NCBI GenBank assembly: GCA_035515055.1
Contig: DATJBV010000045.1
Coordinates: 123,971-187,970 of the forward strand
DNA length: 64,000 nucleotides
Reading direction: 5' to 3'
DNA from: Pollutimonas sp035515055
Lineage (GTDB): Bacteria > Pseudomonadota > Gammaproteobacteria > Burkholderiales > Burkholderiaceae_B
The notes below the pieces were generated by a model. The model made no database searches and had not been told where the DNA came from. It saw only the letters and a program-made list of their open reading frames with translations. Positions 8,741-16,622 of the stretch are shown here, piece by piece. Numbering within the stretch: the stretch's first letter is position 1; the number at the start of each line of letters is the position of its first letter. A program made the translations under genes and the position numbers.

Positions 8741-8755
8741 GCACCAATTTGGTGC
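8741..8755 (-). promoter_or_regulatory. NtrC binding site 2 (distal)
   Basis: GCACCAATTTGGTGC is a perfect palindrome matching the strong NtrC site GCACC-N5-GGTGC. It lies on the same DNA face as site 1, so the pair forms a classic enhancer for cooperative binding of phosphorylated NtrC. A further half-site-like TGGTGC follows at 8762-8767. Confidence 0.82.
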
Positions 8756-8774
8756 CAATACTGGTGCGATTTTG

Positions 8775-10001
8775 CTAGGCCAGAAATTCCGCCTGCACAT
8801 CGTTCAAGAAACGCCAGCCCAGCTCGGTGGTGCGGAACCGCGATAAATCGCGTTCCAGCAATCCTTTGGTCACCAAGCGATTGACCGCCGGCAAGATGGC
8901 CATGATAGACAGGCCCGTGCGTTCCTGGAAACTTGCCCGAGTAACGCCTTGTTTGAGACGCAATGCATTCAACATGAACTCGAAACCCAAGTCCGCAGCG
9001 GGAACCTGGCGATCTACCGCAAGATGGCTGCCATCGCGCCGCATGGATTTCTCCATCCAGGACGATGGATTCTTTACCCTGGCTTGACGCACGATCTTGT
9101 CGTGAAATGACAGCTTTCCGTGTGCACCGGGGCCTATCCCAAGATAATCGCCAAACTCCCAATAATTGACATTATGCAGGCAGCGCTGTCCCGGTTTTGC
9201 ATATGCCGAGACTTCATATTGATCCCAACCGCCCGCTTGAGTCGCTTCGGTGATGAGATCTTGCATCGCCGCACTGGTGTCGTCGTCTGGAACATTGGGC
9301 GGATACTTGGCAAATACAGTATTAGGCTCGAGCGTCAGGTGGTAAAGGGAAAGGTGGCTGGTCTGAAATGACATCGCCAGCCGCAGGTCCTCGGCGCAGG
9401 CCTCGACCGACTGTTGCGGCAGGGCATACATAAGGTCGAGATTGACGCGGTCGACGGCACGCTGCGCGATATCGACCGCAAGGCGCGCTTGGCGGCTGTC
9501 GTGTATGCGTCCCAGCGCCTTCAGGGCGCGATCGTCGAAACTCTGTATGCCCAGGGAAATTCGGTTGACCCCGCTTGCGGCATAGCTTGCAAAGCGCTCG
9601 GCTTCGACCGTGCCAGGGTTCGCCTCGAGCGTTACCTCGGCATCGGGCAATACGTTCAGGTACGTACGGAACATTGCCAACATCTGGTCCAGCGCCCCGG
9701 CGGAAAGCAAGCTGGGCGTACCGCCGCCGATAAAGATGGAAACGACCTGCCTGCCCCAGATTTGTGGAAGCGCCAGTTCAAGGTCCGCCTGCAGCGCCGC
9801 CAGATAGTCGACTTCGGGAATATCGGTTTTTAGCTCATGGGAATTGAAGTCGCAATAAGGACATTTGCGCACGCACCAAGGTACGTGCACGTAAAGAGAC
9901 AGAGGCGGTGAACTGCTGAGTATGGATTTTCCGCCCATGCTGGGCGATACGCCAGGCTTGCGCACGGCCGAAACGGGTGTTGAGGAAAGCGTAGAAGGCA
10001 C
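8775..10001 (-). CDS. hemW: HemW-type radical SAM protein (coproporphyrinogen III oxidase-like)
   Basis: This protein has a radical SAM core with the cluster motif C-x3-C-x2-C (CVRKCPYC, Cys43/47/50 in this numbering) followed by DFNSHE, and a C-terminal HemW domain (GLLERDLSRFRTTELGWRFLND). HemW was long annotated as oxygen-independent coproporphyrinogen oxidase but is now regarded as a heme chaperone for respiratory enzymes. It follows rdgB, as in many proteobacteria. The start is uncertain: GTG at 10001 (408 residues) has a weak AGAG upstream, and ATG at 9938 (387 residues) is also possible. The longer open frame that runs into rdgB is not credible. Confidence 0.88.
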   Translation of the reverse strand: MPSTLSSTPVSAVRKPGVSPSMGGKSILSSSPPLSLYVHVPWCVRKCPYCDFNSHELKTDIPEVDYLAALQADLELALPQIWGRQVVSIFIGGGTPSLLSAGALDQMLAMFRTYLNVLPDAEVTLEANPGTVEAERFASYAASGVNRISLGIQSFDDRALKALGRIHDSRQARLAVDIAQRAVDRVNLDLMYALPQQSVEACAEDLRLAMSFQTSHLSLYHLTLEPNTVFAKYPPNVPDDDTSAAMQDLITEATQAGGWDQYEVSAYAKPGQRCLHNVNYWEFGDYLGIGPGAHGKLSFHDKIVRQARVKNPSSWMEKSMRRDGSHLAVDRQVPAADLGFEFMLNALRLKQGVTRASFQERTGLSIMAILPAVNRLVTKGLLERDLSRFRTTELGWRFLNDVQAEFLA

Positions 10002-10018
10002 CTTGGTCTCTGTATGAA

Positions 10019-10630
10019 TTAGGCAGTTGGCATGGCCGGGCGGCGCAAAACGCGCAACAGCTCTTGCAAGGCTTGGGCACGATGGCTGAGTGCGTTCTTC
10101 TGGGTCGGATGCAGCTGCGCCACGGTCTTGCCATGCGAGGGCAAGAAGAAATAGGGATCGTAGCCGAATCCGTTGCTTCCCGCAGCCTCGGTCGCGATTT
10201 CCCCTTGCCATTCGCCCTGAGCAATAATTGGCCGCGGGTCGTCCGCATACCGCAGGTAAACCAGCACCGCAACGTAGCATGCTGACCGGTCCGTCTTTCC
10301 AGCCAATTGTTCCAATAAATGGCGGTTATTGGCTTCGTCCGATTTTTCGCCGCCCGACAACGCCGCATATCGCGCCGAGAATACCCCCGGGGCGCCATTC
10401 AGTGCGGCAACGGACAAGCCCGAATCATCGGACAAGGCGGGCAACCCGGTAAGGCGGCTTGCATGGCGCGCCTTGGCCAGCGCATTCTCCACAAAAGTGA
10501 TGAAAGGCTCGTCCGCCTCGGGCACGCCTAGTTGGCCCTGCGGGATCATTTCTATTCCTGCCGGTTCCAATATGGCGGAAAACTCGGCCAGCTTGCCGGC
10601 ATTGTTCGACGCCAATACAACTTTACTCAT
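10019..10630 (-). CDS. rdgB: XTP/dITP diphosphatase (RdgB/HAM1 family)
   Basis: This 203-residue protein has the family N-terminus VVLASNNAGKLAEF, which binds the triphosphate, and the LSDDSGLSVAAL motif with the metal-binding Asp pair. The GFGYDPYFFLPSHGKTVAQL block is also characteristic. It hydrolyses ITP, XTP and their deoxy forms so that deaminated purines are not built into DNA or RNA. Its ATG overlaps the end of the upstream lysR gene by eight bases; hemW follows 17 bases after its stop codon with a GTG start. Confidence 0.96.
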   Translation of the reverse strand: MSKVVLASNNAGKLAEFSAILEPAGIEMIPQGQLGVPEADEPFITFVENALAKARHASRLTGLPALSDDSGLSVAALNGAPGVFSARYAALSGGEKSDEANNRHLLEQLAGKTDRSACYVAVLVYLRYADDPRPIIAQGEWQGEIATEAAGSNGFGYDPYFFLPSHGKTVAQLHPTQKNALSHRAQALQELLRVLRRPAMPTA

Positions 10631-11537
10631 TGTCCTGCTCCGTGGCTCCGTCTTTCACCAGCAAGGAAACCAATTCCTTGGCAAAGACGGGCAATTTATC
10701 GAATTGCCGCACGCATATCTGCAGGCGCCGCAGCGCCCATGCGTCGTTCAAACCTATGATTTTGAGCGGTAGCTCTTTAACGTAACGCTGTGCGGCGGTT
10801 TGCGGAATGACGCCTATCCCGACCTCGGCGGCGATCATCCGGCATGCCGCCTCGAAGTTGCTGACTTCCACGCGAAAGCGCAGCACCCTGCCCAGATCGT
10901 CCGCGGCCTGCGTAAGAAAGGCATGAATCGCACTGGTTTCGGATAAGCCCACATAGTCGTAACACAGCGTGGCATCGAAGTCGACGTCGGTATTCGATGC
11001 CAGGGGATGACACTTATGTGTCACCAAAACCAAACGGTCGGTGCGGTAGGGAAGAAATTCAACGTTCTCGCCGCCATCCGCCTGGGCGGTCACGCCAATG
11101 TCCGCTGTACCGTCCGCGACCGCTTTTACGACCAAATAACTTAGTCGTTCGCGCAGTTCAACATTGACATCGGGGTGTGCGGCCAGATAGCCCCCAAGTA
11201 TTCGCGGCATGAATTCCGTCATGGCGGTGGTATTGGCGTACACCCTGACTTTCCCCTTGACGCCGCTGGCGTATTCCTGAATGTCGCCGCGCAGATGTTC
11301 CAGCTGTCGCAACACCACCCTGGCATGCCGCACGAATGCTTCGCCAGATGGCGTAAGGGTCACACCCTGGCTATTCCGATAAAACAGAGCAGTACCCAGA
11401 TGTGTTTCGAGGTTCTTGACCCGGTTGCTGGCCGCGGGCAGCGAAAGAAAAGAACGTTCGGCGCCTTTGGTCATGCTTAGGGCGCCGGCCACGTTGACCA
11501 TGAGTTGCATATCGGTCAGATCAAAGTGCATTGCCAT
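10623..11537 (-). CDS. LysR family transcriptional regulator
   Basis: This 304-residue protein has a LysR winged helix-turn-helix in the first 65 residues (GALSMTKGAERSFLSLPAASNRVKNLE) and a substrate-binding regulatory domain after it (CHPLASN, AAEVGIGVIPQ). It is divergent from the acyl-CoA dehydrogenase and MmgE/PrpD genes, the usual arrangement for a LysR protein and its target operon, so it probably controls them in response to an intermediate of that pathway. The ligand cannot be read from sequence. Its stop codon overlaps rdgB by eight bases. A nearer ATG at 11531 is an alternative start. Confidence 0.9.
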   Translation of the reverse strand: MAMHFDLTDMQLMVNVAGALSMTKGAERSFLSLPAASNRVKNLETHLGTALFYRNSQGVTLTPSGEAFVRHARVVLRQLEHLRGDIQEYASGVKGKVRVYANTTAMTEFMPRILGGYLAAHPDVNVELRERLSYLVVKAVADGTADIGVTAQADGGENVEFLPYRTDRLVLVTHKCHPLASNTDVDFDATLCYDYVGLSETSAIHAFLTQAADDLGRVLRFRVEVSNFEAACRMIAAEVGIGVIPQTAAQRYVKELPLKIIGLNDAWALRRLQICVRQFDKLPVFAKELVSLLVKDGATEQDNE

Positions 11538-11558
11538 CGATAGCTATTCTCTTCAAAA

Positions 11559-11581
11559 TTGGTAAACCCCGGCTTAACCAA
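11559..11581. promoter_or_regulatory. Candidate LysR operator in the divergent intergenic region
   Basis: TTGGTAAAC and CTTAACCAA form an inverted repeat with seven of nine matching positions around a 5-base centre. It fits the T-N11-A pattern of LysR sites and lies 22 bases from the lysR start and about 70 from the acyl-CoA dehydrogenase start. Pattern evidence only. Confidence 0.4.
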
Positions 11582-11650
11582 GCAATAATTGGCAAGCCCC
11601 TTGTCTTCAGGCAAAGTAAGGTCCATTGTAATAAAACCCGGACGCTCAAT

Positions 11651-12811
11651 ATGCCGCAAGCCCCGCAACCACACCAGGAAATTCGCGATGCGATCCGCGA
11701 CCTGTGTTCGCAGTTTCCTCCTGAATACTTCCGCAAGATCGATCACGAGCGCGGCTACCCCGAAGAATTCGTCAAGACACTGACCGAAGCCGGCTGGTTG
11801 GCCGCGCTTATACCCGAGCAATACGGCGGCTCCGGCCTTAGCCTGACCGAAGCCTCGGTCATCATGGAGGAAATCAATCGCAGTGGCGGCAACTCGGGCG
11901 TTTGCCACGGCCAGATGTACAACATGGGAACCTTGCTGCGTCATGGCTCGACCGAACAAAAAGAGCGCTACCTACCGCGCATAGCAAGCGGTGAACTGCG
12001 CCTGCAATCCATGGGCGTGACCGAGCCCACCACCGGAACCGACACAACCCGGATCAAGACAATGGCGGTCAAGAAAGGCGACCGCTATATTATTAACGGA
12101 CAGAAGGTCTGGATCTCGCGCATACAGCATTCCGATCTTATGATTCTGCTGGCGCGCACGACCCCATTGGAAGACGTGAAGAAAAAATCCGAAGGCATGT
12201 CGATTTTTATCGTCAACTTGCACGAGGCGATCGGGAAAGGTATGGAGGTTCGTCCCATCCTGAACATGGTCAACCATGAAACCAACGAATTGTTTTTTGA
12301 CAACCTTGAAATTCCCGCCGAAAACTTGATCGGCGAGGAAGGAAAAGGCTTCAAGTATATATTGGATGGCCTGAATGCGGAACGCACCTTGATCGCGGCG
12401 GAGTGCATAGGCGACGGCCACTGGTTCATAGACAAAGTGTCGGCTTACGTAAAGGAACGCATCGTGTTCAATCGCCCTATTGGACAGAACCAGGGCGTAC
12501 AGTTCCCGATTGCGCGCGCGCATATCAATATCGAAGCCGCCAGCCTGATGCGCTACGAAGCTTGCCGCTTATACGATGCCCATGCGCCCTGCGGCGCCCA
12601 GGCCAACATGGCCAAGTTGCTCGCTGCGGACGCCTCGTGGGAAGCCGCCAACGCATGCCTGCAGTTTCACGGCGGATTCGGTTTCGCCAACGAGTACGAC
12701 ATAGAACGCAAATTCCGCGAAACCCGCCTGTACCAGGTCGCACCCATATCAACTAACCTTATCCTGTCGTATGTAGCCGAGCACGTCCTGGGGCTGCCCC
12801 GTTCTTTTTAA
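11651..12811 (+). CDS. Acyl-CoA dehydrogenase family protein
   Basis: This 386-residue flavoprotein has the acyl-CoA dehydrogenase fold: an N-terminal helical domain, the middle beta domain with FAD/substrate signature MGVTEPTTGTDTTRIKT, and a C-terminal helical domain with QFHGGFGFANEYDIERKFRE. It should oxidise an acyl-CoA thioester at C2-C3 and pass electrons to ETF. The usual catalytic YEGT motif near the C-terminus is replaced by YQVAPIST. A glutamate at 244 (LNAERTL) aligns with the isovaleryl-CoA dehydrogenase base position and may serve instead. The ATG at 11651 is chosen over an earlier open frame that crosses the regulator's promoter. The substrate is unknown. Confidence 0.85.
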   Translation: MPQAPQPHQEIRDAIRDLCSQFPPEYFRKIDHERGYPEEFVKTLTEAGWLAALIPEQYGGSGLSLTEASVIMEEINRSGGNSGVCHGQMYNMGTLLRHGSTEQKERYLPRIASGELRLQSMGVTEPTTGTDTTRIKTMAVKKGDRYIINGQKVWISRIQHSDLMILLARTTPLEDVKKKSEGMSIFIVNLHEAIGKGMEVRPILNMVNHETNELFFDNLEIPAENLIGEEGKGFKYILDGLNAERTLIAAECIGDGHWFIDKVSAYVKERIVFNRPIGQNQGVQFPIARAHINIEAASLMRYEACRLYDAHAPCGAQANMAKLLAADASWEAANACLQFHGGFGFANEYDIERKFRETRLYQVAPISTNLILSYVAEHVLGLPRSF

Positions 12812-12852
12812 GCGCCACCACCAACCACCCGCCATACCAAGTGGAAGTCACC

Positions 12853-14205
12853 ATGAAACAACCCAGTGCAGAACTTGCCGAGTTTGCCGCTCTCCTGACA
12901 TATGACGACATCCCGTCCGCGGTATTGCGCCGCACCGAGGACTTGTTGCTGGATACCCTCGGATCAATACTGGCCGGCTCCAGTGCGCGTCCCGTCCAGG
13001 CCATCGCCAAATTTGCGGAAACCATGGGTCCGGCCGGCGGTCCGGCCGAAAACATCGTGACACGCCGTACCACTAGTGCCCTATTCGCCGCCATGGTGAA
13101 TGCGGCAGCGGCTCATATGGTCGAACAAGACGATGTGCATAACGGTTCGGTTTTCCATCCCGCGGCGGTGGTTTTTCCGCCAGCCATCGCCACGGCCCAG
13201 GCCCTGGGACGCTCCGGAAAAGACTTGCTTGTCGCTTCCGTTGCCGGCTACGAAGTCGGTATACGCGTGGGCGAATTTCTTGGACGGTCCCACTACAAGA
13301 TCTTCCATACCACGGGTACGGCCGGCGCCCTGGCGGCAGCGGTTGCGGTTGGACGCCTGTTGAATCTGGATAGCGAGCAAATGTTGCACGCGCTGGGGTC
13401 CGCCGGGACGCAGTCGGCCGGACTATGGGAGTTCCTACGCGACGCGGCGGATTCTAAGCAGCTTCACACGGCGAAGGCCGCCGCCAATGGCTTGACCGCC
13501 GCATGGCTGGCGCACGAAGGTTTCACCGGTGCGCGCAACATACTTGAAGGCCCTCAAGGCATGGGCGCAGGAATGTCGCAAGACGCCGATCCCGCGAAGC
13601 TCACCGATAGGCTCGGTACGCGCTGGACGGTGCTGGAAACCTCGTTCAAGTTCCATGCATCCTGCCGTCACACACATCCGGCGGCCGACGCCTTACTCAA
13701 ACTGGTGCAAGAGCACGACTTGAAAGCCGACGATATAACAAGCGTGATAGCCGGCGTGCACCAGGGCGCGATCGATGTATTGGGACCGGTGACCAATCCC
13801 TCATCGGTGCATCAGTCAAAGTTCTCGATGGGCACGGTCCTGGGACTGATCGCCCAGCACCAGCGCGCCGGTCTCGCGGAATTCGATGCCGGACTGCATG
13901 ATCCCGCCCTGGCGCTGTTCCGCGAACGGGTTTCGATGCGACTCGACACTGAAGTCGACACCGCCTACCCGAAACAGTGGATAGGCAAAGTCACCGTCGA
14001 AACCAAGAACGGACATACCCTATCGGCGCGCGTCGACGAACCCAAGGGCGATCCGGGCAACACGTTGTCGCGCAAAGAGATCGAAGACAAGGCGCGACGC
14101 CTGGGCTCTTATCGCAACGCCGCGGGCAAGGAGGAAGTCGAAGCCCTTATACGCAAGGTCTGGGCAATTGCCGATACAGACTTGGTCGACCGTTTCGTTG
14201 GCTAA
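12853..14205 (+). CDS. MmgE/PrpD family protein
   Basis: This protein of about 450 residues shows the all-helical MmgE/PrpD pattern: RRTEDLLLDTLGSILAGSSARP near the start, MVEQDDVHNGSVFHPAAVVFPPAIA in the first third and KFHASCRHTHPAADALL in the centre. Members include 2-methylcitrate dehydratase, cis-aconitate decarboxylase-like and iminodisuccinate-related enzymes. No prpB or prpC homologue is nearby, so a methylcitrate role is not supported. It lies 41 bases after the acyl-CoA dehydrogenase gene and probably in one operon with it. The ATG at 12853 follows GGAAG; a GTG at 12841 is less likely. Confidence 0.85.
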   Translation: MKQPSAELAEFAALLTYDDIPSAVLRRTEDLLLDTLGSILAGSSARPVQAIAKFAETMGPAGGPAENIVTRRTTSALFAAMVNAAAAHMVEQDDVHNGSVFHPAAVVFPPAIATAQALGRSGKDLLVASVAGYEVGIRVGEFLGRSHYKIFHTTGTAGALAAAVAVGRLLNLDSEQMLHALGSAGTQSAGLWEFLRDAADSKQLHTAKAAANGLTAAWLAHEGFTGARNILEGPQGMGAGMSQDADPAKLTDRLGTRWTVLETSFKFHASCRHTHPAADALLKLVQEHDLKADDITSVIAGVHQGAIDVLGPVTNPSSVHQSKFSMGTVLGLIAQHQRAGLAEFDAGLHDPALALFRERVSMRLDTEVDTAYPKQWIGKVTVETKNGHTLSARVDEPKGDPGNTLSRKEIEDKARRLGSYRNAAGKEEVEALIRKVWAIADTDLVDRFVG

Positions 14206-14939
14206 ACAAGGGCTTGTTTCTGACGCTCGACAAGCTCGGCGATCCCCGCGTGAGCCATGTCCAGCAGTTGGTCGAGCGCCTGCCGGCCGAAGGTCCGCCC
14301 TTCGGCTGTGCCCTGCACCTCCACAAAGTGTCCGGCGCCGGTCATGACGACATTCATGTCGGCGTCGCAGGCGGCGTCTTCTACATAGTCGAGATCAAGG
14401 ACGGCTCGGCCATCGACCAGACCCACCGACACCGCCGCAACGTGATCCCGCAGCGGATTCGTTTGTAGCGCACCCTGGGCTTGCAGGCTTTTTACCGCCA
14501 ATGCCGCGGCCACCCAGGCGCCTGTAATACTGGCGCAGCGCGTGCCGCCGTCGGCCTGCAATACATCACAGTCCAGGTGCAGAGTCCGCTCACCCAGCGC
14601 CCCAAGATCAAACACGGCGCGCAGGCTGCGACCGATCAGGCGCTGGATCTCTTGCGTGCGGCCGCTTTGCTTCCCGCGCGCCGCCTCGCGGTCGGAGCGC
14701 GTATGGGTGGATCGCGGCAGCATGCCGTATTCGGCAGTCACCCAGCCTTGGCCTTTTCCTTTCAGGAAAGGCGGAACCTTGTCCAAGACGCTGGCATTGC
14801 ATAACACATGGGTATCGCCCGCCTTGATCAGGACTGAGCCCTCGGCGTGCCGCGTGTATCCGACCTCTATCGTCAGCGGCCGCAGCTCGTTGACCAGGCG
14901 CCCCGAGGGGCGGGGGATATCGGCTGGCGTGGTAAGCAT
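14202..14939 (-). CDS. rph: Ribonuclease PH
   Basis: This 245-residue protein of the RNase PH family carries RPSGRLVNELRPLTIEVGYT at the start, the phosphate-site region REAARGKQSGRTQEIQRLIG and the metal-site block DCDVLQADGGTRCASITGAW. It trims tRNA 3' ends by phosphorolysis. The start at 14939 (MLTTPADIPRPS) gives the normal family length; an ATG at 14963 in the same frame would add eight residues. It is convergent with the MmgE/PrpD gene, with which it overlaps by four bases, and divergent from yicC, a common pairing in proteobacteria. Confidence 0.96.
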   Translation of the reverse strand: MLTTPADIPRPSGRLVNELRPLTIEVGYTRHAEGSVLIKAGDTHVLCNASVLDKVPPFLKGKGQGWVTAEYGMLPRSTHTRSDREAARGKQSGRTQEIQRLIGRSLRAVFDLGALGERTLHLDCDVLQADGGTRCASITGAWVAAALAVKSLQAQGALQTNPLRDHVAAVSVGLVDGRAVLDLDYVEDAACDADMNVVMTGAGHFVEVQGTAEGRTFGRQALDQLLDMAHAGIAELVERQKQALV

Positions 14940-15054
14940 GTGTTCAGTCAAACAGGACTCCATTTTCAATTTGTGTGAGGTAAGGGAACACGGGATTTTC
15001 TCATGGCGCCGCTTACAATACGAGCTTCGCGCAAAAATACAGGATACCCACCCC

Positions 15055-15987
15055 ATGATTCGCAGCATGACCGCTTTTGGCACCGGCCGAGCCGATTCAG
15101 CCCATGGCAGCGTAACGATAGAGTTTCGTACCGTCAACAGCCGGTATCTTGATATCAATTTCCGGTTGCCCGACGACTTGCGCATGGTCGAGGGCCTGAT
15201 ACGCGATAACCTGGGCCAGGTGGTTGTCCGGGGCAAGGTGGACATCCGCGTCAACTACACGAAAACGGAAGCCAAGACACTGCCGACGGTGGACGTCGCG
15301 TACCTGACATCGGTGGCCGAACAACTACAAACCGCACGCCGCATTATTCCGGACGTTCCCGCGCCTAATCTGCATCAGCTGCTCGATGTTTCGAACGGTG
15401 CCGGCAATGCAAGCTTCGATCCTGACGTTTGGTCGGCCATGAGCGTCGAGGCTACAAAGCAGGCGCTGACCGAGCTACAAGCCGCGCGTGAACGCGAGGG
15501 TCAACGGCTTGCAAGCATCATGCTCGACTGCGCCAGCGAGGTCGCCGACATCGTCGACGATGTCGAGGCGGATTTGCCAACCATCCTGGCCGACCATCGC
15601 GAGAAAATTGTCAATAAGTTGCGCGACACGCTAATGGCTGTGAGTCCCGATGGCTTTTCTCAAATAAGCGGCGCAGAGCTATCGGCGCGTATTGCTCAGG
15701 AAGCATCTTTTTTCGCATTGCGCATCGACGTAGCCGAAGAGCTTGCCCGGCTGCGGTCCCACATTGCCGAATTGCGGCATTTGCTTGGCACAGGCCAGAC
15801 AAGCACTCGCAAGGAAAAGAAAGGCGGCGGCAGCGCCGGCAAGCGCCTGGATTTTCTGTTCCAGGAAATGAATCGCGAAGCCAATACGCTGGGCTCCAAG
15901 GCAAGCGCATTGAGCGTCACTCGGGCGGCCATCGACCTTAAGCTTCTTATCGAACAAATGCGCGAGCAAGCACAGAACATTGAATGA
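15055..15987 (+). CDS. yicC: YicC family endoribonuclease
   Basis: This 310-residue protein begins with the highly conserved MIRSMTAFGTGRA and has the YicC N-terminal domain (VTIEFRTVNSRYLDINFRLP) and the C-terminal DUF1732 block (GKRLDFLFQEMNREANTLGSKA). YicC of E. coli has been described as an endoribonuclease acting on small RNA. The divergent arrangement with rph is conserved widely. The start at 15055 is set by family conservation, since the open frame extends far upstream through the rph promoter region. Confidence 0.93.
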   Translation: MIRSMTAFGTGRADSAHGSVTIEFRTVNSRYLDINFRLPDDLRMVEGLIRDNLGQVVVRGKVDIRVNYTKTEAKTLPTVDVAYLTSVAEQLQTARRIIPDVPAPNLHQLLDVSNGAGNASFDPDVWSAMSVEATKQALTELQAAREREGQRLASIMLDCASEVADIVDDVEADLPTILADHREKIVNKLRDTLMAVSPDGFSQISGAELSARIAQEASFFALRIDVAEELARLRSHIAELRHLLGTGQTSTRKEKKGGGSAGKRLDFLFQEMNREANTLGSKASALSVTRAAIDLKLLIEQMREQAQNIE

Positions 15988-16034
15988 GCGCCCACAGGGC
16001 CGCCGGCGCCACTACCCCCATGGGCTTAATGTGT

Positions 16035-16499
16035 TTACGCCGGTGCGTCTGGCTTGCCGTGCATGCACATTAACGTCTGCTGTCCCAATGCAACAAGTTG
16101 CCTGTCCTCTCCGGTGACTCCATAGACTTCCATTTGGCAGATGGTCAGCGTACGGCCGAAGCGCGCCACTTTACCGATTGCTTCCAGATAATCGCCGCGC
16201 GCCGGCGCCACGAGATTCATCTTGAACTCGACAGTCAGCACAGAGCTGTCCGGCGGAAACAGCGTAAGGCCCGCATAGCCGCCGGCTGAATCGGCAATGG
16301 CGCTTGTACCGCCCGCGTGAAAAAATCCGTGTTGTTGCGTCAATTCCTGCCGATACGGCATGCGGATATGAACGAGACCGGCCTCGACGTGGCTGATTGT
16401 GGCGCCCAGGTGACGCATCAGGCCTTGCCTGTCGAAGCTTTCGCGCACGCGCTTTTCCATGGCTGCCAGCTTGTCTTTCCCATGTTGTGTGTGGCTCAT
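16035..16499 (-). CDS. PaaI family hotdog thioesterase
   Basis: This 154-residue protein has the hotdog-fold pattern of PaaI-type acyl-CoA thioesterases: HIRMPYRQELTQQHGFFHAGGTSAIADSAGGYA contains the HGFxHGG-like helix start and catalytic Asp, followed by SVLTVEFKMNLVAPARGDYL. It probably hydrolyses aryl- or acyl-CoA esters in the cytoplasm. The ATG at 16499 follows a strong GAGGA site. The gene is convergent with yicC and divergent from ugd; its physiological substrate is unknown. Confidence 0.87.
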   Translation of the reverse strand: MSHTQHGKDKLAAMEKRVRESFDRQGLMRHLGATISHVEAGLVHIRMPYRQELTQQHGFFHAGGTSAIADSAGGYAGLTLFPPDSSVLTVEFKMNLVAPARGDYLEAIGKVARFGRTLTICQMEVYGVTGEDRQLVALGQQTLMCMHGKPDAPA

Positions 16500-16622
16500 T
16501 TTTCCTCCTCGTTTTAGGCTTTTGCCCCGCATTCTACCCCTCGCTCCCGACCGACTGCCGACCAAATAGCGGCCAATAGGCACGCCTTTTGCCCGACATC
16601 GCCACCACGTAAAGGGTGAACC

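Noticed and set aside
10002..10280. Long upstream extension of the hemW frame
   Set aside because: It lies inside rdgB in another frame and is not conserved in character with HemW.
14542..15054. Upstream extension of yicC
   Set aside because: It reads through rph on the opposite strand. The conserved MIRSMTAF start at 15055 decides the matter.
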